Shown here in pieces: positions 27,310 through 35,299 of a stretch of DNA of 64,000 nt. Every line of letters starts with the position of its first letter. The stretch's first letter is position 1. Source of the stretch: Micromonospora sp. WMMA1947 (GTDB taxonomy: Bacteria > Actinomycetota > Actinomycetes > Mycobacteriales > Micromonosporaceae); assembly GCF_027497355.1 (NCBI RefSeq), contig NZ_CP114909.1, positions 5,351,001-5,415,000 on the forward strand, read 5' to 3'. The notes under the pieces were generated by a model. The model searched no databases. It worked only from the letters and a program-made list of their open reading frames with translations, and was not told where the DNA came from. The position numbers and the translations under genes were made by a program.

Positions 27310-27804
27310 TCAGCGGAGCGCCCCTCCGGCGGTGACCGGGGGCGCGGCGGACGAGGGTCGGGTCGGCGGGGTGGGACCGAGGGTGGGCAGGCCGGCGATC
27401 TGCCAGGCGGCGAAGCCGCCGACGACGTCGGTGGCCCGGTGCAGGCCGATGTCCTGGAGCGCGGCGGCGGCCAGCGACGAGGTGTAGCCCTCCTGGCAGA
27501 GCACGATCACCGGTACGTCGTAACCGGTCGCCTGCGGCAGCCGTGCCGCGCAGCGCGGGTCGAAGCGCCACTCCAGGACGTTGCGCTCGACGACGAGCGC
27601 GCCCGGCACGGTGCCCTGCGCGGCGCGCTGGGCGGCCGGGCGGATGTCCACCAGCAGCGCGCCGCCCCGGCACGCCAGGTGGGCCTGCTCCGGGTCGAGG
27701 CGGCGCAGGCGGGCCCGGGCGGCGGCGAGGATCTCGTCGATGCCCCGCGAGCCGGGCGGCGGGACCGGACAGCACTGTGTTCCGGTGGTGGAGGTCTGCG
27801 CCAT
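27310..27804 (-). CDS. Rhodanese-domain protein
   Basis: 164 residues, a single rhodanese domain with active-site Cys in VIVLCQEGYTSSLAA (about residue 108) and LLVDIRPAAQRAAQG. It probably transfers sulfane sulfur. An N-terminal CC pair (TGTQCCPVPPP) is a possible metal or sulfur site. It lies 38 bases after cysteine dioxygenase: together they would process cysteine sulfur. Confidence 0.88.
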   Translation of the reverse strand: MAQTSTTGTQCCPVPPPGSRGIDEILAAARARLRRLDPEQAHLACRGGALLVDIRPAAQRAAQGTVPGALVVERNVLEWRFDPRCAARLPQATGYDVPVIVLCQEGYTSSLAAAALQDIGLHRATDVVGGFAAWQIAGLPTLGPTPPTRPSSAAPPVTAGGALR

Positions 27805-27842
27805 CGCGGCGTCCTTCCGGTCGTCGGGGTTGCGGGGGCGGC

Positions 27843-28295
27843 TCACCAGGCCACACCGGCTCGGGCCACCTCGGCGACCCGGAGCCGGCCGGCGACGAGG
27901 TGGTAGCGGGTCATCCGGGTCAGCGCCGGCCGGTACACGTGCACGCTGACGGCGGGCACGTCGCCGCGGTTGGCGACCCGGTGCACGTGCCGTGCGCCGA
28001 AGCGCCGGCCGGCTCCGGCGGCGAGCCGGTGCGGGCGCAGCCGCCCGCCGCCGACCGTCTCCTCGGTGAGCACGCCGGCCACGACCAGGAAGGCACCGGC
28101 GGAGCCGCCGTGGTCGTGCAGGTCGGTGCCCTGTCCGGGCAGCCAGCTCAGCGCCCACACCTCGTGCTCGTCGCCGGCGTCCAGCCGGGCGTACCAGCGG
28201 TCGGGCGCCTCGAACCGCAGCGGCACCGGCCAGGCGTCCGGGTCGGCCCAGCGGGCGGCGACGGCGAGCAGGTCGGCGGGAACGGTGCTGGTCAT
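27843..28295 (-). CDS. Cysteine dioxygenase family protein
   Basis: 150-residue cupin of the CDO type, oxidising cysteine to cysteine sulfinate with non-haem iron. The ligands are visible: HDHGGSAGAFLVVAG gives two His, and ARHVHRVANRG the third. The ATG at 28295 heads an apparent CDO-rhodanese unit; the two winged-helix genes follow on the same strand. An AT-rich element lies 50-85 bases upstream. Confidence 0.9.
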   Translation of the reverse strand: MTSTVPADLLAVAARWADPDAWPVPLRFEAPDRWYARLDAGDEHEVWALSWLPGQGTDLHDHGGSAGAFLVVAGVLTEETVGGGRLRPHRLAAGAGRRFGARHVHRVANRGDVPAVSVHVYRPALTRMTRYHLVAGRLRVAEVARAGVAW

Positions 28296-28347
28296 CGGCG
28301 GTGCGTCCTCACGGTGCGGAGCGGATGTACCCCCACAGCTTAGACGG

Positions 28348-28364
28348 TAAAGCCTATCGGTTTA
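28348..28364 (-). promoter_or_regulatory. AT-rich imperfect palindrome before cysteine dioxygenase
   Basis: TAAAGCCTATCGGTTTA, flanked by AGTAGGTAATACC, in otherwise GC-rich DNA 53 bases before the CDO ATG. The TAAA...TTTA ends and local AT content suggest an operator/promoter for a sulfur-responsive regulator. Confidence 0.45.
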
Positions 28365-28392
28365 GTAGGTAATACCAGATGCTGGGACGCCC

Positions 28393-28770
28393 TCAGCGGA
28401 GGACCGGCGGATCCACCCGGTACCCCGGCACCGAGGGCCAGCGGACGGTGAGCACCGTGGACTCCCGCTCGGCGTACCAGGAGTGGTCCACGCCCCGGCC
28501 CCACACCACGTAGTCACCGGGCGCGCGCAGCACCACCGTCCGATCCGGCAGCTCGATCCGGAACGCGCCGCTGATCAGCACCAGCAGGGCGGTACGCCGC
28601 TCGCCGGTGGCCCACCGGGAGCGCGTCTCCCCCGCCGGGTGCACACCCCACTTCACCTCCACGTCGGTGCTGTGCCGCACGTCCCCGGCCGGTTTGAAGT
28701 GGCCCAGCAGCCAGCCCGCGTCGGTCGCGCCGTCCACCGCCGCGTTGCCCACGTACACCCGATCGTCCAT
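28393..28770 (-). CDS. Cupin-fold protein
   Basis: 125 residues, a single small cupin barrel (VEVKWGVHPAGETRSRW; LLVLISGAFRIELPD; LRAPGDYVVWGRGVDHSWYAE). The metal-binding His set is incomplete: one His in each motif. Function unknown. It faces the ankyrin gene divergently with 70 bases between. Confidence 0.72.
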   Translation of the reverse strand: MDDRVYVGNAAVDGATDAGWLLGHFKPAGDVRHSTDVEVKWGVHPAGETRSRWATGERRTALLVLISGAFRIELPDRTVVLRAPGDYVVWGRGVDHSWYAERESTVLTVRWPSVPGYRVDPPVLR

Positions 28771-28840
28771 GCCCGCGCCTCCCGTGCCCGGCTGCGCAAG
28801 CTACCAGGCGCGTCCGGCCGCGACGCCATAGCCTGGGCGG

Positions 28841-29233
28841 ATGCCCGACGAACTCGACGACGAGACCATCGCCTTCGCCCACCGGATGTTCGACCTGGCG
28901 CGGGCCGGCGCCACCGAGGAACTGGCGGCCAACGTGGACGCCGGGCTGCCGGTCAACCTCACCAACGCCAAGGGCGACACGCTGCTGATCCTCGCCGCGT
29001 ACCACGCCCACCCGGACACGGTGGCCGCGCTGCTGGCCCGCGGCGCCGACCCGGCGCGGGTGAACGACAGGGGGCAGACCGCGCTCGCCGCGGCGGTGTT
29101 CCGGCGCCAGGAGGCAGCGGTCCGCGCCCTGCTCGACGCCGGCGCCGACCCGGACCACGGCGGCCCGTCCGCGGTCGAGACCGCCCGGTTCTTCGAGCTG
29201 CCGGACATGCTGGCGCTGCTCGGCCGCGAGTGA
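28841..29233 (+). CDS. Ankyrin-repeat protein
   Basis: 130 residues, about three ankyrin repeats (AGLPVNLTNAKGDTLLILAAYHAH; GADPARVNDRGQTALAAAVFRRQ; AGADPDHGGPSAVETARFF). Cytosolic protein-binding scaffold; the partner is unknown. Followed 23 bases later by the DUF3500 gene. Confidence 0.88.
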   Translation: MPDELDDETIAFAHRMFDLARAGATEELAANVDAGLPVNLTNAKGDTLLILAAYHAHPDTVAALLARGADPARVNDRGQTALAAAVFRRQEAAVRALLDAGADPDHGGPSAVETARFFELPDMLALLGRE

Positions 29234-29256
29234 GCCCCAGGCGGTATACAGAGACG

Positions 29257-30237
29257 GTGGAGGATCCCGTACCCGAGCAGATGCGCGCGGCCGCGGCGGC
29301 GTTCCTGGCCGCGCTGGACGAGCCGGCCCGCGACGCCGCCCGGCACGCCTTCGACGACGAGCCGGCCCGGCGGTGGCTGGAGTACCGGCCGCGACCGCGG
29401 CCCGGCGTCGCGCTCGCCGGCCTGGACGTCGACGCCCGCAAGGCCGCCCACCGGCTGCTCGCCACCGCGCTCAGCCCGGCGGCGTACGCGCAGGCAATGA
29501 CCGTGATGGCCCTGGAGGAGGTGCTGGACCGGGCCGAGGACTGGCGGCGCGGCCGGCACAGCGGCGACTACTGGGTGGCCGTCTTCGGCGACCCGGCCCG
29601 GGACGACACCTGGGCCTGGCGGTTCGAGGGGCACCACCTGTCGGTGAGCATGACCGTCGCCGACGACCGGGTCTCCCCCGCGCCGGTCTTCCTCGGCGCC
29701 AACCCGGCCACCGTGCGGCACGCCGGGCGCCCGGTGACCCGGCCGCTCGGCCCGGAGGAGGATCTGGCCCGGGAACTGCTCGACGCGCTCGGCCCGGACG
29801 GCCGGTCCGCCGCGATCATCGCCGAGGAGGCGCCCGCCGACATCATCAGCGCCACCCGGGCCACCGCCCCCGGCCGCCTCGACCCGCCCGGCGTACCCCG
29901 GGGGCGGCTGCGGCCGACCGGCCGGGCCCTGCTCGACCGGCTCGTCGCGCTCTACCTGGACCGGCTGCCGCCGGAGCTGGCGGCCCGCGAGGCCGCCCGC
30001 CTCGACGGCGGCGAACTGCACTTCGCCTGGGCCGGCCCGGTCGAGCCGGGCCGGCGGCACTACTACCGGGTGCAGGGCGAGGACCTGCTGATCGAGTACG
30101 ACAACACCACCGACGACGGCAACCACGCGCACACCGTGCTGCGCCGCCCCGCCGGTGACTTCGGCGCCGACGTGCTGGCCGCCCACCACGCCACCGCGCA
30201 CCGTCCCGCGCCGGCCACCGACGACGTGCCTCGGTAG
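29257..30237 (+). CDS. DUF3500 domain protein
   Basis: 326 residues, resembling the DUF3500 family of unknown function. Family blocks are GDYWVAVFGDPARDD, WAWRFEGHHLSVSMTV, PVFLGANPATV and HYYRVQGEDLLIEYDNT near the C-terminus. The GTG at 29257 is chosen, but no good Shine-Dalgarno distinguishes it from an ATG at 29281. No signal peptide, unlike many family members. Confidence 0.8.
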   Translation: MEDPVPEQMRAAAAAFLAALDEPARDAARHAFDDEPARRWLEYRPRPRPGVALAGLDVDARKAAHRLLATALSPAAYAQAMTVMALEEVLDRAEDWRRGRHSGDYWVAVFGDPARDDTWAWRFEGHHLSVSMTVADDRVSPAPVFLGANPATVRHAGRPVTRPLGPEEDLARELLDALGPDGRSAAIIAEEAPADIISATRATAPGRLDPPGVPRGRLRPTGRALLDRLVALYLDRLPPELAAREAARLDGGELHFAWAGPVEPGRRHYYRVQGEDLLIEYDNTTDDGNHAHTVLRRPAGDFGADVLAAHHATAHRPAPATDDVPR

Positions 30238-30267
30238 AAGCAGCGGCTTCCGGCCGGCGGCGCCCGG

Positions 30268-30771
30268 TCAGAACGGGCGCGGGCGGGGGATCTCCACCGT
30301 GGCGCCCGGGGGCACGTCGGCGAACCTCTCGACGCCGGTCGGCTCGCCGGCCCGGTCGAACTGCTGCATCAGCCGCGCGCCCAGCGCCACCCCGACCGCG
30401 CCGACGGCGAGCCCGACCAGCTCGGCCGCGAGCAGGGCACCGTTCGCGCCCCGCTGCGGCGCGCTCGCCCGGATCAGGCAGGACAGCAGGAACAGGCCCG
30501 CCATGACGGCGTTGACGAGGTTGAACGTCAGCACGGTCCGGCTGGTCCGCCCGGCGCGGACGTCCCACAGGTCGACCAGCCCGGCGACGGTGGCGAGCCC
30601 GGCGGCGACGAGCGCGGCCACGGCGGTCCAGTAGCCCACCTCACCGAGGAACGCCGGGCCGCCCGCCACGTCGGCCAGGTCGAAGACCGCCGCGCAGACG
30701 AACAGGCCGAACGGGAACGTGACAAGCATCGGTTGGATGGGGTGCCCCTGCACCCGCAGCCGGCTCTGCAT
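30268..30771 (-). CDS. DUF2231 membrane protein
   Basis: 167 residues, four membrane helices, with the family N-terminus GHPIQPMLVTFPFGLFVCAAVFDL and a conserved GLVDLWDVRAG loop. Often near stress or haem-related genes. A SigB/SigF-type promoter lies about 50 bases upstream. The C-terminus ends in a Pro/Arg tail. Confidence 0.87.
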   Translation of the reverse strand: MQSRLRVQGHPIQPMLVTFPFGLFVCAAVFDLADVAGGPAFLGEVGYWTAVAALVAAGLATVAGLVDLWDVRAGRTSRTVLTFNLVNAVMAGLFLLSCLIRASAPQRGANGALLAAELVGLAVGAVGVALGARLMQQFDRAGEPTGVERFADVPPGATVEIPRPRPF

Positions 30772-30812
30772 CGCTTCCTCCCCAGGTCCGCGCAGCTCAC
30801 CAGTCCAGAGTG

Positions 30813-30838
30813 CTACCCGGGGCGCCGCGAGGCGAAAC
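30813..30838 (-). promoter_or_regulatory. SigB/SigF-type promoter of DUF2231 gene
   Basis: On the minus strand GTTT (30838-30835), 16 bases, GGGTAG (30818-30813). It lies just past the stop of the ANTAR gene. Confidence 0.65.
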
Positions 30839-30847
30839 GACTGTCGC

Positions 30848-31588
30848 TCAGTTGTCCCTGGGCCGGGAGACGGTCAGCACGAGCCGCTCGGCCACCTCGC
30901 GCAGCGGGATGTCCAACGAGGAGGCGGCGCTGCGCAGCACCCGCAGGGCCTCCGGGGCGGGACAGCCGCGCTGCGTCATGATCACGCCGACGGCCTGCCC
31001 GACCACGCCCTCGGCCAGCAGCGAGTCGTCGATCTCACCGGCCCGGGAGGCGGCCCGCTCGCGGTCGCGGACGGCAGCCAGCAGCAACCCGGCGTGCTCG
31101 GCGAGCAGCATCGCGGTGAGCTGGTGCCGGGGCGTGAGCGCCTCCGGCGACTCGGCGTACAGGTTGATCGCGCCGATGACCTGCTCGTCCACGTCGACCG
31201 GGGCGGAGATCACCCCGTGCACGCCCAGCGCGCGGGCCCGCTCGCTCCAGGCCGGCCAGCGCGTCTCGCCGGGCAGCCCGCCCGCGATGACCATCTCCCG
31301 GCGGCGGATCGCCGTCAGCGCCGGCGTGTCCGGGCCGTGCCGCAGGTCGTCCAGCTCGGCCCGGCCCGGGTCGGAGGCGGCCACCCCGGCGGGCTCACCG
31401 GCGCGCAACGCGGTGAAGCCGCAGCAGTCCACGCCCGGCACGGCGTCGCGGGCGATGCGGACCAGGCGGCCCAGCGCCTCGTCGAACCCGGCCGCGCCGA
31501 TCAGTCCGGCGGTCAGCTCACGCAGCAGCGCGGCGGTCTCCAGCACACCAAGGTTGTCGATCATGGGTTGGCGCGTGTCGAGGTTCAC
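30848..31588 (-). CDS. GAF-ANTAR RNA-binding regulator
   Basis: 246 residues. The N-terminal GAF domain (about 20-165) senses an unknown ligand; the C-terminal ANTAR domain (about 180-235, AEGVVGQAVGVIMTQRGCPAPEAL...) binds paired hairpins in target RNAs to prevent termination. The GTG at 31588 overlaps the stop of a 20-codon upstream ORF as GTGA. A GTG at 31612 and an ATG at 31564 are alternatives. It is transcribed from a SigB/SigF-type promoter. Confidence 0.85.
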   Translation of the reverse strand: MNLDTRQPMIDNLGVLETAALLRELTAGLIGAAGFDEALGRLVRIARDAVPGVDCCGFTALRAGEPAGVAASDPGRAELDDLRHGPDTPALTAIRRREMVIAGGLPGETRWPAWSERARALGVHGVISAPVDVDEQVIGAINLYAESPEALTPRHQLTAMLLAEHAGLLLAAVRDRERAASRAGEIDDSLLAEGVVGQAVGVIMTQRGCPAPEALRVLRSAASSLDIPLREVAERLVLTVSRPRDN

Positions 31589-31647
31589 CGGGCCGTGGCC
31601 TCCACCGTCCACCCGACGTACCCGCTCGGCGCCGTTGCCTGTCCCAT
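31585..31647 (-). CDS. Probable 20-residue leader ORF coupled to ANTAR gene
   Basis: The ATG at 31647 is preceded by AGGAGG seven bases upstream and encodes MGQATAPSGYVGWTVEATAR. Its TGA overlaps the GTG of the GAF-ANTAR gene (GTGA). The ANTAR start itself has only a distant Shine-Dalgarno, so reinitiation may drive its translation. Confidence 0.5.
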   Translation of the reverse strand: MGQATAPSGYVGWTVEATAR

Positions 31648-31679
31648 GTCCGTCCCTCCTGTGGCCGGGCCTCGGCCTA

Positions 31680-31705
31680 CTACCCTCCCAGACCGCGGGC
31701 GAAAC
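31680..31705 (-). promoter_or_regulatory. SigB/SigF-type promoter of leader/ANTAR genes
   Basis: On the minus strand GTTT (31705-31702), 16 bases, GGGTAG (31685-31680), 33 bases before the leader ATG. Confidence 0.65.
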
Positions 31706-31712
31706 CGCGCAA

Positions 31713-31747
31713 AAAGGCCCCTCCCGGTGCGACCGGTAGGGGCCTTT
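31713..31747 (-). terminator. Intrinsic terminator of secA2
   Basis: A 16-bp stem with one mismatch (31713-31728 with 31732-31747), 3-nt loop, ending in TTTTT on the minus strand. It lies 10 bases past the secA2 stop. Confidence 0.85.
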
Positions 31748-31756
31748 CCGCCTGGA

Positions 31757-34051
31757 TCAGCGCGACCCGGAGATGAGCCGCCGCCCCACCGAGGCGATCA
31801 GCCGGTCCAGCTCCGAGCCGAACGGGTTGTCGTGCACCAGGTACGTCCAGGTGGCGCTCGGCCGCACCAGCTTCGACGAGTCCGGCTCCCAGCCCTCGTC
31901 GAACTCGGTCTCCTCGAACGTGGCCACGGTACGCGTCTCGATCTCGGGGACGAGCGCGTTGAACGCCGGCACCGCGCTGCGGTGGAACTCGTCAAGCGGG
32001 TCGAGCCGGCCCAGCGCCCGCAGGTGCACGCCCTCGCGGACCTCGGACAGCTCGGCCAGGTGGTCGGCCCAGAGCCGGTCCAGGTGGTAGAGGGCGATCT
32101 TGCGGGCCACGTCGGCCAGCAGGTCCTCGTCCATCTCGCCGGCCTTCTCCGGCACCCGCTCCAGCAGCATCAGCGCCGCGATGTCGCTGGTCAGCAGCCG
32201 CTCCCGGCGCTCGGCGAGCGCCTTGCGCTGCTGCTCGATCACCTGGCTGTAGCGCCACGTGTTGCGGTGGATCTCGTGGTTGACGCCCTCGGCGACGCGC
32301 TGGGCGTGCTCCACGGCGTAGTCGACCTGCGGGTCGGTGACCAGGCCGTCGGCGTTCATCCGGGGCGAGGCCGGCACGGTGTCGCCGGCGTGCCGGACCA
32401 CCAGGTCGTCCTCCAGGCTGACGAAGAACACCGACCCGCCCGGGTCGCCCTGCCGGCCGGCCCGGCCGCGGAGCTGGTCGTCGACCCGGCGGCTGTCGTG
32501 CCGGCCGCTGCCGATCACGTACAGGCCGCCCAGCTCGGCCACCCGGTCCCGGTCGGCCTGGTCGCTGCCGCCCAGCCGGATGTCCACGCCCCGGCCGGCC
32601 ATCTGGGTCGAGACCGTCACCGCGCCGTACGCGCCGGCCTCGGCGATGATCCCGGCCTCCTCGTCGTCGTTCTTGGCGTTCAGCACCACGCACGACACGC
32701 CCGCGGCGTTGAGCGCGGCGGCCAGCCCCTCGGACTCCTTGACGTCGAGCGTGCCGACCAGCACCGGCCGCCCCGCCTGGTGGCAGCGCGTGATCTCGTC
32801 GACCAGCGCCTCCTCCTTCTCGGCGCGGGTGGCGTAGATGCGGTCCGGCTCGTCCTCGCGGACGCAGGGGGTGTTCGGCGGGATCACCGCGACCTCGAGG
32901 CCGAAGAACTCACGGAGCTGGTCGCCGACGAGCACCGCGGTCGCGGTCATGCCGCAGACCGTCGGGTAGAGCGCGATGTACGCCTGCACGGTGACGGTGC
33001 CCAGCACCTCGCCCTCGGCGGTGGCGTCCAGGCCCTCCTTCGCCTCGACCGCGGCCTGGAGCCCGTCCGGCCAGCGGCGGCGCTGCGCGACCCGGCCGCG
33101 CATCTCGTCGATCAGCTCGACCGAGTCGTCCCGGACGATGTAGTCCACGTCCCGGTGCAGCAGGGCGTGCGCGTGCAGCGCCACGTTCACCGCGGAGAGC
33201 TGCCCGACGTGCTCCTCGTCGTACAGGTCGATGCCGCCGAGCTTGGCCTCGACGGTGGCCAGGCCGACCGAGGTGAAGGCGACGCTGCGGCCGTCCTCGG
33301 CGACCGTGTAGTGCTTGCCCTTGCGCAGCCCGCGCACGAGCGCGGCGGCCGCGTGCACCGGGTCCTGCTCGCCGCCGACCGCGCCGGCCAGCACCATCGG
33401 CACCCGGGCCTCGTCGATCAGGATCGAGTCGGCCTCGTCCACGATCGCGGTCTTCAGCGGCGGCTGCACCCGGTCGGCCAGGTCGGTGACGAGCTGGTCG
33501 CGCAGGAAGTCGAAACCGGCCTCGCTGACCGACACGTAGGTGACGTCGCAGGCGTACGCGGCGCGCCGCTCGTCGGGCGTGGACGCCTCGTTGACCCAGC
33601 CGACGGTCAGTCCGAGCAGGTCGTAGACCGGGGTCATCCACTCGGCGTCGCGGCGGGCCAGGTAGTCGTTGACGGTGAGCACGTGCACCGGCCCGTTGCC
33701 CAGCCGCACGTGCCCGTACGCGGCGACGGTCGCGGTGAGCGTCTTGCCCTCACCGGTGGCCATCTCCGCGACCTTGCCGGACAGCAGCGCCATCGCGCCG
33801 AGCAGCTGCACGCCGTAGGGGCGCTGGTCGAGCCCGCGCCGGGCCGCCTCGCGGCCGATCGCGCAGATCTCCTCGTATCCCGACGCCTGACCGGCGGCCT
33901 CGGTCAGCTCGGCGTCGGAGAGCTGCTCCAGGTCCGCCTCGCGCGCCTCGATCGCCGGCAGCAGCTTCTCCAGCGGCGCCAGGTCGACTGTCGTCCCCGG
34001 GCGCTGGAGGAACCGGCGGAACCTGGTCTTCAACCGTTGCGACACACCCAT
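31757..34051 (-). CDS. secA2: Accessory Sec translocase ATPase SecA2
   Basis: 764 residues, shorter than housekeeping SecA (~900) and lacking the C-terminal zinc-binding tail. Motifs are intact: MATGEGKTLTATV (Walker A), VDEADSILIDEARVP (DEAD box), TVSTQMAGRGVDIRLGG and GRAGRQGDPG. In actinobacteria SecA2 exports a subset of proteins through SecYEG. The ATG at 34051 gives the normal N-terminus (MGVSQRLKTRFRRFLQRPGT). Monocistronic, with an intrinsic terminator. Confidence 0.88.
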   Translation of the reverse strand: MGVSQRLKTRFRRFLQRPGTTVDLAPLEKLLPAIEAREADLEQLSDAELTEAAGQASGYEEICAIGREAARRGLDQRPYGVQLLGAMALLSGKVAEMATGEGKTLTATVAAYGHVRLGNGPVHVLTVNDYLARRDAEWMTPVYDLLGLTVGWVNEASTPDERRAAYACDVTYVSVSEAGFDFLRDQLVTDLADRVQPPLKTAIVDEADSILIDEARVPMVLAGAVGGEQDPVHAAAALVRGLRKGKHYTVAEDGRSVAFTSVGLATVEAKLGGIDLYDEEHVGQLSAVNVALHAHALLHRDVDYIVRDDSVELIDEMRGRVAQRRRWPDGLQAAVEAKEGLDATAEGEVLGTVTVQAYIALYPTVCGMTATAVLVGDQLREFFGLEVAVIPPNTPCVREDEPDRIYATRAEKEEALVDEITRCHQAGRPVLVGTLDVKESEGLAAALNAAGVSCVVLNAKNDDEEAGIIAEAGAYGAVTVSTQMAGRGVDIRLGGSDQADRDRVAELGGLYVIGSGRHDSRRVDDQLRGRAGRQGDPGGSVFFVSLEDDLVVRHAGDTVPASPRMNADGLVTDPQVDYAVEHAQRVAEGVNHEIHRNTWRYSQVIEQQRKALAERRERLLTSDIAALMLLERVPEKAGEMDEDLLADVARKIALYHLDRLWADHLAELSEVREGVHLRALGRLDPLDEFHRSAVPAFNALVPEIETRTVATFEETEFDEGWEPDSSKLVRPSATWTYLVHDNPFGSELDRLIASVGRRLISGSR

Positions 34052-34132
34052 GAGCGGCAACGGTACGCGAACCGGAGCCGATTGTGACCCCCGCCCGCCG
34101 CGCGCCGGGTTCCGCCCTTCCCGTCCGCTTCC

Positions 34133-34193
34133 GTCGATCATGAGGTTGGCGGCGTTCGGCGTCCGTTTTGTCGCCGCCAACCTCATGATCGAC
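34133..34193. repeat. Intergenic palindrome, CGATCATGAGGTT family, copy 2
   Basis: A perfect 22-bp inverted repeat (34133-34154 with 34172-34193), 17-nt loop. The arm core is identical to the copy at 19458. It lies 17 bases past the stop of the dehydrogenase gene at 34211. Confidence 0.8.
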
Positions 34194-34210
34194 GCCTGAG
34201 AAAAGGGGGC

Positions 34211-35299
34211 TCAGGGGGTCAGGACCACCTGGAGTTCTGTGCGGCGGCGTTCGGCCAGGTCGGTCAGCAGGGTGGGAGCCTCGTCCAGGGGGACTACGGC
34301 CGAGATCAGGTGCTTGCGGATCACGTCGCCGTACTGGCGCAGCAGCTCCACCGTCTCCGCGGACAGCCGCTCCCGGTCCCAGGTGGGGGCCAGCCCGCGC
34401 GGCACCCGGCCGATCTGCGCGCAGCGCAGCGACAGCCCGTTGTGGTGGAACTCCTCGCCGAGCCGCACCGCGTCCGCGCCCGCCTGGTAGAACGCCAGGT
34501 CGATCACCGTGCCCTGCGGGCGCAGCAGGCGCAGCGCGAGCTGCAACGCCCAGTCCTGGCCGCGGCACTGGAAGACCACGTCGGCGCCCCGGTCCCCGGC
34601 CGCGTGGTTCCACCGCGTCTTGAGCACCGCGGCCGGGTCGTCCGCGTCCGGGTCGAGCGTGTCCAGGCCGAGCGCCTCGGCCACCTGCCGCCGGGCCGGC
34701 GTCGGGTCGACCACGACGACCGAGGCGGCGCCGTGGCGGCGGGCGAACAGCGCGGTGAGCAGCGCGACCACGCCGCCGCCGACGACCGCCACGCGCCGGC
34801 CGCGTACGCCGTCGCCGAGCGTGCGCACGTCGGCGCCGCACAGGTCGGCGGCGGCGTGCAGCAGCCCGTTGGCGCAGATCGGGCCCATGTGCGCGACGTA
34901 GACGCCGAGCATCGGGTCCAGGTCGTCGGGCAGCGGCACGAACCGTTCGGTGAGCGGGTCGGCCACCCAGCCGCTGCGGTGCCCGTACGTCATGGCGCCC
35001 ACCTCGCCCACCGCGACGGCCGGGGTGCGGCTCTCCACCACCCGCCCGACCTGCATGTAGCCGAGCCGGGTCACCGGGTACGGCGTGCTCGCCTCCCCCG
35101 GCCGGAACAGCCCCAGCCCGGCGTCCCAGGTGACGTGCAGATAGGGGTTGGTGCCCTTGACGAAGCTCAGTTCGGTGCCGGCCGAGACGCCGCTGTAGAG
35201 CGTCTCCACCCGGAACGTGCCCTCGCGCAGCTCCGGCGCGTCCAGTTCGGCCAGCTCGACCCGGCCGGGGCCGCCGACCACCACCACCCGGTCACGCAT
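34211..35299 (-). CDS. Zinc-type alcohol dehydrogenase-like (MDR) oxidoreductase
   Basis: 362 residues, medium-chain dehydrogenase/reductase. It has a GroES-like N-terminus (SGVSAGTELSFVKGTNP, the sugar-dehydrogenase-like subgroup) and a Rossmann domain with VAVVGGGVVALLTALFARRHG. The usual structural-zinc Cys cluster is absent. It overlaps the Gfo/Idh/MocA gene by eight bases. Such pairs typically act on sugars or sugar-nucleotide intermediates. Confidence 0.85.
   Translation of the reverse strand: MRDRVVVVGGPGRVELAELDAPELREGTFRVETLYSGVSAGTELSFVKGTNPYLHVTWDAGLGLFRPGEASTPYPVTRLGYMQVGRVVESRTPAVAVGEVGAMTYGHRSGWVADPLTERFVPLPDDLDPMLGVYVAHMGPICANGLLHAAADLCGADVRTLGDGVRGRRVAVVGGGVVALLTALFARRHGAASVVVVDPTPARRQVAEALGLDTLDPDADDPAAVLKTRWNHAAGDRGADVVFQCRGQDWALQLALRLLRPQGTVIDLAFYQAGADAVRLGEEFHHNGLSLRCAQIGRVPRGLAPTWDRERLSAETVELLRQYGDVIRKHLISAVVPLDEAPTLLTDLAERRRTELQVVLTP

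Noticed and set aside
30719..34087. A 1122-codon open frame on the plus strand opposite secA2 and the ANTAR gene
   Set aside because: It is an antisense shadow of high-GC codon usage; the minus-strand genes have full family motifs.
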